Positions 49,306-61,837 of a stretch of DNA of 64,000 nt are shown in pieces. Within the stretch, counting starts at the first letter, position 1; each line of letters opens with the position of its first letter. Below the pieces are notes generated by a model. It was given only the letters and a program-made list of their open reading frames with translations, was not told the DNA's origin and ran no database searches. The DNA lies in NCBI GenBank assembly GCA_946699065.1, contig CAMPDV010002907.1, forward strand, positions 1-64,000. The letters are read 5' to 3'. The position numbers were made by a program, and so were the translations under genes. Source of the stretch: Loxodes magnus. Lineage: Eukaryota; Ciliophora; Karyorelictea; Loxodida; Loxodidae.

Positions 49306-52300
49306 TCATTAAAATTTAATTATTAAGTAAAATATATCGATTTCATATGTCTATCGCCATATGTATTTTTCTTTTTACCTTTTGCGTGCTTTTTAATGAG
49401 ATGTAAATATGGGTTCTTTAATCTCCTCTTATAATATTATGTCTTTAGTAAGATCATTTTATAATTTTTGTTTTCTTCGAGTAATCTTGGTAGTGCTAAT
49501 TTATTCTATCTTCAATGTATTATGTCTTTATGTGATTTATTTGCTTTCTTCTTAAGATGACTATTAAATTTTTTATTTTTTCTACTTATAAATCTTCCAA
49601 GATTCTTATAAATCTTCCAAGATTCTTATAAATCTTTAGCTACTAAGAAAGTTGAAATGGCCAGTCCACAGATGGTGTAAAAGCAACAAATTAGTACTAG
49701 AATCTTCCCTAAATAATCAGCTTAATTAAATTATTTTTCTGTCAACTGCTTTTTACTTATTGCATGATAATAGAAATTAAAGAAGTATATTACTATCAAC
49801 AATCCTTCTCCTACTATTTCTTAAATAAACAATATAGTTCTTGAAATAGGTCTACACAAAACTAAGTAAGTAAGCCAAATCAGACAGTGAATTAGATACA
49901 AAATAATTTGGGCTATTTAAGTTTCTACAAGTAAAACAGCTGCAAATGAAATAAATAGCCTTCTCAATAAGAAGAATGTCTAGAACATCGCTTGAGGCTT
50001 TGTATTTTATGCTTTATGGTCAAAGTGTATAATATACTTTTCGTACATTTCATCTTACTCCTTTTTAACTTTTTCATCTTTAGCTTCTTCGTTTTTGACC
50101 TTTAAATAAAAATATTATTTATTTATTTAATAGCTATAGAAAATAAAGTAGAGTTGCGTAATCTACAAAATTTAAAACTTACTATAATAAAAATAGCTAG
50201 AAAAGAGTTAAAGCCAACATATCAATCGCTGATATTAAAATGGTATAACTAGAGCAATGCAGCATTTGTGATTTGAATTGATTTTAGATTGTAAGCCATT
50301 TTGATAAAATTCTTATTGGTTAATTTTCTTCTTACCTTTTCTATTTTTTCTTTCCAAATGAAGCAACTTATGATTATAAATAAAAAGTCTATTAAATATA
50401 AGATAATTAAAACAAATAATGCGCTTATTATATTAGCTATTAAAGTATAGCTATTGAAGTTCATTAAGATGTAGATCTTTTTATTTACTATCAATTTCTT
50501 AGAATCCAAGTCAAAATTTAGAAAGTCATTGTTGTTTATTCCTGACATAGGTTGGCTGCCTCTGAAGATCATGTAATAATAAGCATTTATATTTTCTGTT
50601 CTTTTAACATCTACAAAAGCATTCATTAAAATGAGCTGATTAATTAGAAGAATAGATAAAAATTGAGCTTAACCTGCTGAAAATTAGATATAAGTCACAG
50701 TTGCTGAAACTGAAGTTAATACTAATCCAGCAAAAGCACCATAAGTAGTGGCCTAAATTGTTATATCAGTATTGTAAATAAACTATTTTTCAAAATCTGA
50801 TATTTCGAAATCATTAAGGCTTTCGTATTGACCGTCGTCATCATCACTTTTACTTTCAGAGAAATTTTTTTAATTTTCGTTAGAAATTTATGCTTAACAC
50901 AAAAAGTTATCAAGGCTGAAATCTTGTTTGCATTTTGTACATCCAATCGTATAATTCTAAATTACTATGCATTATTCACATTAAGGAATCGCTGAGCAAG
51001 GAATGCAAGATTAATTTAATAAAATCTGATATGACTCGCAAGTTATACAGGCATTTTCTAAAGAAAATTTATGTGATTCGTAGCATTTAATGCAAACTTG
51101 TCCTTAATAATTGCATCTCTCACAGTATTAAATGGAATAATCACACTTTAGGCATATTTAACCTTATCTATAATGAGTTTCGTTTGGACATTATTAAACA
51201 CAATAATTTTCGAATAAAGCAAAAGGCTCTAAACACTTATCACAAATTTGTCCGTTTTTACTGCATCTTTCACAGTTTTATATGGATTTTTCGCATTTAT
51301 AGCATTCTTATCCCTAAGCAAAGTAACTATCATCTGGACAATTTTATACGCAAATACTTTCTAGATTTAAAAAAGGTTTTTAGCATTTAACACAAAGAGT
51401 TCCATTCTCACTACATTTTTCGCAATATTAGATTGATTAATCACATTTTTTGCATGTTTAATCTTAAACATAATAAGATTAATTAGAACACTCCTAATCA
51501 CAAGAATTCTCAAATCAAACAAAAAATTCGTTACATTAAGAGCAGATTTTACCATTTTCGATACACTTATAACAATTTTAAATTAAATTATCACATTTAT
51601 AGCATTTTTGATCTTAAACTCAGTGAGTTTCATTTGGGCATTTATCTGCACAGCTTCCATTATATAAAAAATATCCTTCAATACATTTTGAGCAATATTA
51701 ACCATGCTCATCACATCTTTCGCAATTCTTTATTTCTTCGCTACAAAGTTTACATTTTAAGTCTATTTGAGTTTAAAAATATTAATCCGATATACATTTT
51801 ATGCAAATCCTGTTTACGTTGCATCTCCCGCAATTTTATATTGCTTTACTACAATATTAGCATACTCCATCTTAATCATAATCTTATTCTGTTTCTAGAC
51901 AATTCAACTCACATGAGTTATTAGTTAATTTTAAATAATCATACTCACACTAATAGCATATTTTTCCATCTTAAGAGCATTTAGAACAATTCTTAGCTGC
52001 TTCTTAACATTATTTGCATTATTATGACTATAGAAAATATCCTAATTTGCACTCTAAGCATTCTATATCATTACATGTGTAGCAAAAGTTAAACTAATAA
52101 TCACATGGTTAGCAGATTTCATCTTAGTTGTAATCTTATTCAGTTTCAATGCATTAATCTTCACATGTATAATTGGTCAGTTTTTTATCTTGTTGACATT
52201 AAAGACATTTTTAATTGTCACAACTAATGCAAAAAGTGTTGTATTCTGTACAAGATACGCATATATTTTCCAATTAATAAGATGAACTTGAACATTTATT

Positions 52301-53200
52301 ACAGATATCTCCTTATTATCTACATTCCTCACAAAGTGGAATAGAAGCATTACAGAAGTCGCATATATTATTATAATCTGAATCTTATTGTGTAGAAGGA
52401 CAGTTTTATTAACAAATACCATCCAAAGAAAGTTTTTGATTACAGATGCAAGTATTACTACTAAAATGGAAAGACTCATAGCATTGTAAACAGTTATTCT
52501 CAGCAGATCCGTAACATTTGCTGCAAAGTTAATTGCACGAAAGATTATCGGATAAAGAAATAAATTGTTGATTAGGTTAATTATAAATATCTCATAAATC
52601 ATCAAGTGCTAAAGAAAAATTTTTATAGTATTTGAGAGAGTAAATATACTCTCTATATTTATTAGCTTAACCTGAAATGTAAAAATTACTACTTAGATCA
52701 AAACCTTACCAAACAGTTAACTGCTGCTCTATAGTGGAGAATTTATTAGCTTAAGAATGAATTATACCCAAAAAAAGTTTCCCACTTTTTATAACTGAAA
52801 ATCCAACAAAAATTCAAATGTCATGAATCAAAGTTACTTACAGGGTAGCGTCTTAGTTTGCTACTTAGGTTTAAATTTTAACTAAAAAGATAGTTTATTA
52901 GTTATTTTAACTTTGTTCCACAGATAATTATATAAATCCTGAAGGAGATTATCTAACAAGAATATAAGTTCCTCATTAATTTTACTAAGCATTTCTATCA
53001 AACTTTAGCCAGGCAGATATACTTATTTTTTATTAAGTCTAGGGATTGTAATTATAGTACTGAAATGATTCTATAATATTATCTTGAGAACCAGAATAAT
53101 ATGTAGACTCATTAGGAACTAAAATATTAAAAAAATCAGTTTAAGCGTTGCTAAAGGAAATAGCCAAAAGGCAAAGTATCAAATTCTTTACCACATGCAT
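49306..53200 (-). CDS. Large cysteine-rich multi-pass surface protein, paralogue 3 (longest, tail frame broken by a 20-bp repeat)
   Basis: Starts MHVVKNLILCLLAISFSNAQ (signal peptide), then the LamG-like domain with SISAWLKFDRN (Trp coded TGG here) and a Cys-rich region much longer than in the paralogues. Extra units repeat the pattern CxxC-E-NG-x-CxxC-(F/Y) (CERCSKNGQICDKC, CEKCSENGTLCVKC, CERCDEHGQYCSKC), about 60 residues each pair. The membrane domain matches its paralogues and a 20-nt intron lies at 50163-50182. The span minus the intron is 3875 nt. Removing one 20-bp tandem unit at 49584-49635 gives 1285 codons and restores the tail (LTKDIILQEEIKEP aligned with HTKDKISQDEINY), ending at TGA 49306. 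So the allele has an expanded repeat that shifts the last ~90 residues, or the assembly does. Confidence 0.87.
49584..49635. repeat. 20-bp tandem repeat, 2.6 copies, inside a coding tail
   Basis: Unit CTTATAAATCTTCCAAGATT at 49584-49603 and 49604-49623, then 12 bases more. The unit is not a multiple of three. The paralogues have one copy-equivalent here, and only removal of a single unit puts the conserved C-terminal tail back in frame. Confidence 0.92.
50163..50182 (-). other. Mini-intron, 20 nt
   Basis: GTAAGTTTTAAATTTTGTAG on the minus strand, at the same codon junction as the 17-nt introns of the other paralogues. The length difference (3 nt) with conserved ends argues that it is spliced, not translated. 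Confidence 0.88.
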
Positions 53201-56200
53201 TTATATTTTAAACAAATTTTAAATGAATTAAAAGTTAAATTCACAAGACTAAAACTTATAATGTAGATTCTTTTCAACAGATTAAAATCAAAGTCATTCA
53301 ATAAGAGAATTTAATTAAATTATAAAAAGCAAAAGTAAAATCAAAAGCAAAAATTAGAGAATGAAAGTCATATTTAAGTTGAAAATGAATATTATAATTT
53401 ATTATTGATTTTTATTTTTGGTTATTCTGATCTTTCCCTCATGTTTATTTTAAAATTAATAGTTATATTTTTAACTAAAAATAACTTGCTTATTGAAAAA
53501 AATAAAGTCAACTTTACCTTAAGAAAAGCTATTTTATAAGCATGCTATTTCTCTATCACTTTTTTTATATTTTTAGTAAAGATTTTTTGCTGAGTTTCTA
53601 TATATTTATGAAGTCTAGCAAATTTCCTAGAATACAAGAATTGAGATACTTTTGAATAAATAGTTTCTTTAAAATTCTAAATTTTTATTTTGTTTTAGTA
53701 TAAAATTCAAATAATAATTTGTATGCAAGGATATTAGTACGAAATATAAAATTCTGCCTTTAAAAAATTTCTTTATCTAAGCAAAAAACTCAGCAAATTT
53801 TAACCTAATATACAAAGCTTGTTAATAAACAAAAAGAAGGATTAAAGCTTAAGGAGCTTAAAAAACTGTATAAAAACAGAAGTGAACCATAATAAAAGAA
53901 AATTATAATTAATACAGCGCACTACTTTGACCAATATTCGTCATATAACAATTTAGATGAAATATTCTTTTTTAATACTATGTTCATGCTTTTAATTCTC
54001 AACATAGCTTTTAAATTAGCTTGCTCTAATTTCAAGTTATGCGAATATTATAAATTTTAAATAAAGAAAAAATCTAAAAAAGTAAAATAATAATTAATTA
54101 GCGTTATCTTGAGTTAAGCTTCTAAATTTTCTTCATTGCTGTTTTAAAAGTTTAATAAATGCTAGTGATTTATTTTCTTAGATTTATATTCGTGTATTAT
54201 GGTAGGTTATAAAATATATTATGCTTATATAACTAGATTGAAACTTTATTTTCATCTTATAATAGAAATTATAAAAGCTAACCATTTTAAATTATTTTCT
54301 CATGATTGAAATCTAAAACTAAATTTAAAAGAAAGAATTGATAAAATATAGCCAAGTAACTTTATATTATAATTATAAGTAAGATATTTTATAACTATTT
54401 AATAGCAAACCTAGCCAGAGATTTAAATCACATTTTAATTAGATATTAAAAGATAATTAAGAAATTGCAAAACTCTCTTCTTAATCAACTACTATACAAG
54501 CAAAATTTATTTTTTCTCCTAAATTAAAATAATTAAATCTTAACCCTATACAAAAAATAACGATCAAGTTTCTAATTCCTAGAGTTATACTGCAATCACA
54601 AAATATCCTATTTAATTTGTTTATTTTTTAATCTAAATTTTCATTTATAAACAGCATATAAGTCGCATTTATATTTATCTTTTTAATAACCTTAATGCCT
54701 TTCCTCTAAGCTAGAAAATAAAAAGGAAACCAATCATTTAATTGAAAAATTAGTTAAATTTCCTGATCATGTTTGTATAAGTTTATTAAGAGCAACAAAA
54801 TAAAATAATAATATATGAAGAAATAAGCGAAAACTATAAAAATATATAGATAAAATAACCTCAAGTCTGTTTAATAAGATGTAATAATTATAGACAAAGG
54901 AGTTATTTAATGGATCTACTAGCTAAATTTTAATCATTTTTCTTTTTAATATCCAAACTTACTTAAAATATCCTTATTTAATATGGTACTAATGTCTGTT
55001 GTACTTTTAAGAATTTATAGAGCTTAATCATGAAATACTTAAAAGAAATCTCTTTAGTTTTTATTTATCTTTGTATGATAGAGGTAAAATGAATTACTTC
55101 AAGAAGAGTGAACAATTTTTAATGCTATTTATTCAATCTCGTTATAATCTCCAAAGCTTCCTTTTTATATATTATACACGCATATATTTAACTATATAGT
55201 TAATGCATAATTATAGATTTCATTTGCTTGGTAATTTCTATTTATCTTTTTTTATTTTCTATCTTCGAGAATAAAGGATATAAATTGTATATTTAAAGAG
55301 TCAAAATCTTTTAATACTATATTTATATAAATGAAACAAAGCTCTATTCACATGAAAACTAATATAAGTTTTTATTTGGAATCTTAATTAATTTGAATAA
55401 AATAAAAAAATATTTTTGATTACATCTAAAGTATTTACATTAATTTAGTTTTCTTTTTTCTTTTGCATAAGTATCTATAATCTTTTAAGCCAAATTTGCT
55501 ATATAAGCCTTTTTGTTTCATTTTAATCTCAGCATATCATAATTATGTTTATCTGAAAATATGATGATTTCCGTTGTTAATAGGCGAAGAAATTTTGATA
55601 TTGCTGTTATATTGAATCTAAGCATAGTTAATCTGAAAGTTCATGATAAATTTTACAAGCAAGTATGATTAATTGAAGCTTAAGGTTTCTCTACTTTATG
55701 AAACTAACCTTTTATCTACTTTATAATTATTTTGCTATCAAATTTAAATTTCTATAGCAGTTCTAATAAATCTAAATTTAGCTATCTAAATTTGGCTAAA
55801 TAATAATTATAAAGTTATTTAGCTAATAGAGCTTTAAGTGAAAGAAGTGTTTTAATAGTTCATATAATTATATCAATGATTGTAATTTCTTTAATTTTAA
55901 TGTTTAATTGTCAGAAGTATCATAGATAAATTAGTATCAAGTAAATAATTTGCTAGGGCTAGTTAAACTTAAATATTATTCTTTATCTATAAAAGTGTAT
56001 GAAGTTTCCAATGCAATGAGCATAAAATAAGAAAAATACTTTGTAAGCTTAATGTTTAATTATGTAGAATTTACAAAGGGTAATTAAATTAAGGATATTT
56101 GAATCACAAGAGTTTCTAAACTGTTTAAATGAAAAAATTATAAAATAAATTTGAGCAAAAGAACTTAATTTAAGAATTATAGTAAAGTTGAAAAAACTTA

Positions 56201-56790
56201 ATTATGATATTTATAAGTTCTCATAAATTTCTATTTCTAGGATGTAGAATATCATTTATTTTATATCTTATACAAATAATTTAATGATTATAGTTCAAAT
56301 CAAAATAGTTCTTTATTCATATTAAGATTTTAGTATATCAATAAAAAATAGCAAAACTATTAAGTTTATAAGTAATAGTTTCTTAATATAATTTGATTTT
56401 TTTAATTACTATTACTTAAATAACACTAAATTTAAGTTACTTTCACTAACTCATTGAAGTATTAAATATTAGTAATAATTTATTTTTACATTAATAATTT
56501 AAAATAAAGGTTTATGCTTTACTTATATTTCTTATAATTATTTTAATTTATTCTCAAAGAAACATCTGAGTATTTTTATATAGCTATATTAGAATCATTT
56601 AGAAAATAATATAATCTTTAATTTTTATATTTCTATGCTTACTTTTTAAATAAATTAATTTTATTTAAATCTAACTAAAGTTTGTAATATATAAAAAAGT
56701 AAAAAAATAAAATAGAATTTTAAAAAATTTAGATAATCTGGTAAAGTTTAAAAATAAATGTAATTAATTAATTTCAATTAAAAAAGTTTT
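53201..56790. other. AT-rich stretch with no supported gene
   Basis: Upstream of paralogue 3. No coding or RNA feature recognised. Confidence 0.45.
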
Positions 56791-56791
56791 T

Positions 56792-57062
56792 GGACCGAAA
56801 ACTCCTTTCCGATTGCACGACCTGACGCTCTCTTTTTATGGAATAATGGGGATATCCTGTTGTGCTCCAGGCACAGCTGCTAGGGAGCTCCATCGCTATG
56901 AGCAGCCAGGCTTCAAACCCCTGGCAAGAGCTGATAATCTCAAAGACAGTGTTCCCTTCAGAAAATGACTCTGACCATGGACTTTCTCAGCGACAGGAAA
57001 GGAACTTGTTCATAGTCATAAAACCAGAAAGTGTTGTCACAAAGGTCATTCTCAACTCCCAC
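56792..57062 (-). repeat. Interspersed repeat family A, copy 3 (inverted)
   Basis: Reverse complement of the 13980-14265 copy: it reads on the minus strand GTTGAGAATGACC, CACTTTCTGGTTTTATGACTA, GTCGCTGAGAAAGTCC, GCCTGGCTGCTCATAGCGAT, AACAGGATATCCCC and ends GTTTTCGGTCC. At ~48% GC it is the most GC-rich block in the window. An apparent plus-strand reading frame across it is a product of the base composition. Close similarity to copy 2 suggests fairly recent spread. Confidence 0.88.
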
Positions 57063-58154
57063 AATCTTTTCAATTATTAAAAATAAATGTAAACTAAAGA
57101 ATGAAATAAAGACTTATGATAAATAAAGAAGTCTTTTTATTAAATATTAGGTTTTTAAATTTAAGGATGTATATTTTCACTCTATTTTAATATTATTAAA
57201 TGTAAAATATAAATCTAAAAGCTTTCATGTAATTTACTTTAAAGATATTAGCACACAATTCTTTTTTAAGTGCAAATTTAAATTTTTCAATTTTATAGAT
57301 GCAAAGTTAATAAAATACTGTAGCACCTCTATTTATTACATTCTATTCTAAAAATATCTAGAGAAAATAATAGAGTATAAGCAGATTATGCATAGAAAGG
57401 ATTTCAATCTTATCAAATTTTTAATGGAGTTTAATCATTTAAATTTTAAGCTTCTTGTAAATGTTTTTATGTATAAGGCTGTAGTCTTCTTTAAAAATGC
57501 TTTATTAATTTACAATAATTAGCTTTATATTTAGGATTTATTAGCGAATTTTTTATAAGCTTTAATATATTAGATAAAAGAAGACTTTAAGCGTTAAAAT
57601 GCTTAATTAAAAACTAAAAAATAAATGTTTTTTCGTAAATAAGCCAAACTATTAATAAATCATCGAAATTTATATAATTTATGCTAAAATAAGGACTAAA
57701 TAGTCACTATATTAGACATATTAAACTAACAAACTATAAATAATTAATTTTTAATTAAGTTTGAGAAGTAAATAATTAGGAACTAAGTATGTATGATTTT
57801 CTATATTTTAAGTACTAATAAATTTTATTATATCTTAGTTTTTATTTTTATTAAGAAAGTTTATTTAATCACTTTTCGTAATTAGTTATTTAGTGATGCT
57901 TTATTTATTTTTATTAGTATTATATGAGATTAATAAATAGAAAATAGAGGATTTCTAGTTATGGAGTTATATCAGAATATATTTTATGATGTATTAATAT
58001 CTACAGAGTTTATAAGGAAAATATAGGCATGGAAGTTGATATAATGAGAATTACTCTAACTCATTAAGCTAGAGCTTTAGGATACTTGTGTAAAATTTTA
58101 GAAACTCAAGTCCAAAAATTAATATTTTTTAACATTTAATAAGTATCTTAAAAA
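57063..58154. other. AT-rich stretch with no supported gene
   Basis: Nothing recognised. It does not match the flank of the other tRNA-Thr copy, so it lies outside the inverted duplication. Confidence 0.5.
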
Positions 58155-58227
58155 AGCCTCCACGCGGGCTCGAACCACGGACCTTTCGCTTACTAAGCGA
58201 ATGCTCTGCCAACTGAGCCATAGAGGC
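58155..58227 (-). tRNA. tRNA-Thr (anticodon AGT), second copy
   Basis: Identical over 73 nt to the plus-strand gene at 28698-28770, with a T6 terminator after the 3' end. The 5' flank is homologous but diverged between the copies (insertions and many substitutions), so the tRNA body has been kept under selection while its surroundings changed. It marks the inner end of the right arm of the inverted duplication. Confidence 0.97.
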
Positions 58228-58838
58228 TTATAATTTAAGTATTTAAATTCGTATAAATATTTTCAACAAACTATAAGTCATTTATTTTCATATACAACTG
58301 TAAATTTTATAATTATTTTCATATTTACCTAAGACAATTATTTTCAAAAAGATTTTTATTTAGTTTTTAAAGGAAAAACTAAATCAAAAAATAATGTTAA
58401 ATTAGTGCTATTCTCTTTTATAATTTGTAAGTAATAATCTAAACTTAAAATTATAATAATTAACCTATAGACAATTCTTTTTCCTATATTTTAAACGAAG
58501 AAAGAGTAAATAAGAATAATTTTAAAAGAAATCCAAAACTATAAACTTGATTAAATAAATATAGAAAACTTTAAAATAAATAAGTAAATAGTAATAAAAG
58601 TTAAGTTATTTTAAAGCACTATCAACTTTTTATTATCTAAGTGATTTATCAGCTAAATATTATTTGGATATTATAATAACAATTAGTTAAATTCTTTATT
58701 TATATATTCAAATAAATTTATCATTTTTTAGTATTTTTGGTAAAAGATATATCTGAATTCTCTCATTTACTTTCAGATATTATGAAAATGTTTTTAGAAA
58801 AATATATAGAAAACTATAGTCCATTTAAGAATTAAAAG
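58228..58838. other. 5' flank of tRNA-Thr, AT-rich
   Basis: The first ~150 bp match the left arm in inverted orientation (for example CTAGGTAAATATGAA-type blocks). No gene seen. Confidence 0.5.
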
Positions 58839-58839
58839 A

Positions 58840-59020
58840 AAGATACCCTAAAAGATCTTAGTATCTGGCATCTTTCAACATTAGCGCTATTTGATTCCTT
58901 TTCAGTCTTTTCTTTTTTGGCTACTATCAAGATTCTTGCTCGGTTCTTCGCACATGGACTACTTCCTGGAACCAGAGTTTAAGTCAATCTCAGTTGGAGA
59001 ATTTTTCCTCCCTATTTAAA
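58840..59020 (+). repeat. Interspersed repeat family B, copy 3
   Basis: Close to the 13076-13315 copy: TGGCATCTTTCAACATTAGC, GCTACTATCAAGATTCTTGC, GGTTCTTCGC, and the terminus TCCTCCCTATTTAAA. All three family-B copies share orientation and this 3' end. Confidence 0.78.
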
Positions 59021-60041
59021 ATTAATTATAAAAAATCTTTATTAGTTTAAGATAAGATGCTAAAGAGTGATTTTTAAATAGCAACTTAAAAATTTTTAAA
59101 ATGCTTAAAGTGATAAAAATGTTTTCTCTCCTAAAGTAATTTAGAATTATTTTAAAGGAGAAGCCAAATATTTAGAAAGAAATTTTGGATGAAAAGCTAT
59201 TAAGAAAATAAATTAAGATATAACTAAATATATTTGAAATATTCTGAGTTTTATTAAGAAGATATTCCAGAGAAAGAGATTAAATCTTATATAATAAAAA
59301 AAGACAAAAATAGGAAAATAAATAGAACTATGTAATTAACTTTAAATTGCTTTAGAAGCAAGAAAAAATACTTGAAATAACTTCATTCATTCCATTTATT
59401 ACAATTAAAGTTTAAAATATGGAAAACTAGTTAGTAGGTTTGCTTTAAATAATGCAACCAAAATCATTTAAAAAGCGATTTAGATTAAAATTATTTCTAT
59501 TTTGAACTAAGTTTAAGCTCTCAAGTATCTTTGCTACTTCAATATTTTTAAGTTAACTATTTAATGTTCTTTTTATCTATTGCCGTTCAATTAAATGCAG
59601 CATTTATAAAATTATAAAATCTACCTTTTAACTCTTGAGCTTCTGACAAAGTTAATTACCAAGCTAAAAATGTAAAATGAATTTTCACAGTTCTGCTAGA
59701 TTATTGCTAATTTATGTCTAGATTTCAGCTTTAATTATTATAAACACTTTAAAGTAAGAAATTAATGTTTAACTATATAAGTTGGATTCCCTTGAGACAA
59801 ATCTTAAGAATTTAAAGATTTTCTTTATTCCTTAGTAAGAAAGATAGCAAACAAATATTTTAAGTTAACAGCATTAGTTGCAACTTTATTTACACAAGTA
59901 TAGAAAGAATTGAATTATTATTGATTTATTGAAAAAATGAAAATTAAAATATAATTAAAAGAGAATGAGCGTTGATACCTAAATAGCCTTGAGTTATTCT
60001 ATACTTGCTAAAAAAGACATTTCTTTTAGATAATTTACAAA

Positions 60042-60224
60042 ATGAATCTTAATGAAATGGAAAGCAAAGCTTTGCTATGCCAGTTCAAGGTGTACTTTAC
60101 TTATTTCTACAACATACATTTTAAATATTTTAGATGTATGTTTACCCTTTTATTAATGCTCATGTCTTTAAGTTCTTTTCTAGTTATTAATTTAATTATA
60201 TAGTTGAATAAATCTTAAGAATGA
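60042..60224 (+). CDS. Possible small membrane protein, 60 aa
   Basis: ATG at 60042 to TGA at 60222. The peptide starts MNLNEMESKALLCQFKVYF and has a hydrophobic helix (MFTLLLMLMSLSSFLVINLI) near its end. One in-frame TAG as Gln. Composition is more balanced than the neighbourhood, but there is no paralogue or motif and the frame is short enough to arise by chance. Confidence 0.25.
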
Positions 60225-61081
60225 AGAAGAGTTATAATAAAATCATGGTTGAATCAATGCATGATTTAAATTTATGTATTTAGGGTATTAAGAAAGGAAA
60301 ATAAAGAAATTTACATGATAAGACTTTTATTTAAACTTCTGACTTTAGTTAATTTCCATAACAAAGATACCTTAAATTATAAAAAGCTTATTTAGAGAAT
60401 GAAAACAAAACTTTTAGGCTTATAAGGAAAAAGGTATAAAGACCTAAATTTGTTTCCTAAGTAATTGTTTTTAGTAAAGTTCGCTTAAAAATGACCAAAG
60501 AGTATACTTTATTAAGTCATTTAATTATGCATCTTAATTCAATCATTGTTTAACAGACTAAGGAATAAGCTTGAGAAGATATAGAGAAAAAGTGAATAAT
60601 TATTTTCCTTAGTTCTTTATTCATTCTTTATCTATTATTAGCTAGGGAATCTCCAATTACTCATTAAGCTATATTATAGGATTTTTTTTTGAATAACTAA
60701 TGTTATCAATGTCTATATGGTTGATCTTTACTTTTATCTCTAATCGATTAAATACTTTTTATAAGTTGAGACAAAAGTAGCTAATAAAATGAAAATTTAA
60801 AGAAAGATATAATCAGAAGAGAATTTTAATGAAAGCTGAAAATACTTAAAATATCGTACTTTTAGTACAGTTTAGTAGATAAAAAAAAGTTTTAATCTCT
60901 TTGGTCAAGAGATTGTGTATCCATTACTATTTAGTTAATTAATATTGATTCATTATGGATTATTTATAAGGATTTTAATACCATCTAATTTTATTAAGAT
61001 TAACTTTAAGCTTCTTCAAATAAAATCTGAGGAAACATAAGACTTTATAAATATGTTTATTATACATAAGTTTTATAACAT

Positions 61082-61280
61082 GATAAAAAAGATAAAGAAA
61101 AAACTCCAAAAGGAATATTAGATGGAGCTAGAAGCGATAACTTAAGCTATGATAACAACAAAAATTCTTAAATTGCTATATCTCAAAAGGCATCTTAAAG
61201 AGCTATTATCATGCTTAAATTTGGAGTTCTAAAAGAAAGCAAGAATGGTTAGTCATTTAATTATAAATACTTTCTAATAT
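61082..61280 (+). CDS. Possible short exon, unknown
   Basis: A TGA-free frame with G enriched at first codon positions reads DKEKTPKGILDGARSDNLSY, NNKNSQIAISQKASQ and KFGVLKESKNGQSFNYK. No start was found and the frame then runs into T-rich DNA. It lies in the right arm of the inverted duplication, about 550 bp beyond the 3' end of the pseudokinase copy. Confidence 0.25.
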
Positions 61281-61837
61281 CTTTTAAAGTTAATATTGTT
61301 ATTTATCATATATCACTCTGCAAGGATCTCTTATATTCAATAAATGGAAGATAGTTAGCATAAGCAGAATTATTATATTCTTATCTTTATACTAAACTTA
61401 ATTTTTGAACTGTATTATGCAAAATAAAAAGCTATTTAGCATGCTAGTTCTTTTTGTTAGAATAGCTAAATTATTTTTAATATAAGAAACTTGAACATGA
61501 TAGTTACAATATGACTCTAAATATATTAACAGTATATATGGAAATTAGCTAGTTTAGTACCATACTATTATGATGTTTTACTAAGATGTAAAAAGAGAAT
61601 ATTGATCTAATAGAAAGTGATTATAATGAGATAGGTATATTGATTTCTTGATTTATATCTAAAATAAAAATAAAAACCTAGATTTATCTCAGTCCACATT
61701 AATTTAGATAATTAAATTAAAAACGTTAGACAAAAGGATGCCTTTTGCTGAAAAGGAACTAATTATAAATAATAATAAAAAACAGAAAAAGATAAAAGAC
61801 AAAAGACAAAATAGATAAACTTTATAAAAGTTAAAGT

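Larger units (their letters stand above)
59021..61560. other. Mostly AT-rich; two small coding-like stretches
   Basis: Apart from the candidate ORFs at 60042-60224 and 61082-61280, which are listed separately, nothing could be supported. Confidence 0.4.

Noticed and set aside
56862-57080. Plus-strand open frame of 72 codons
   Set aside because: It lies across the inverted family-A repeat; the other two copies do not keep this frame open.
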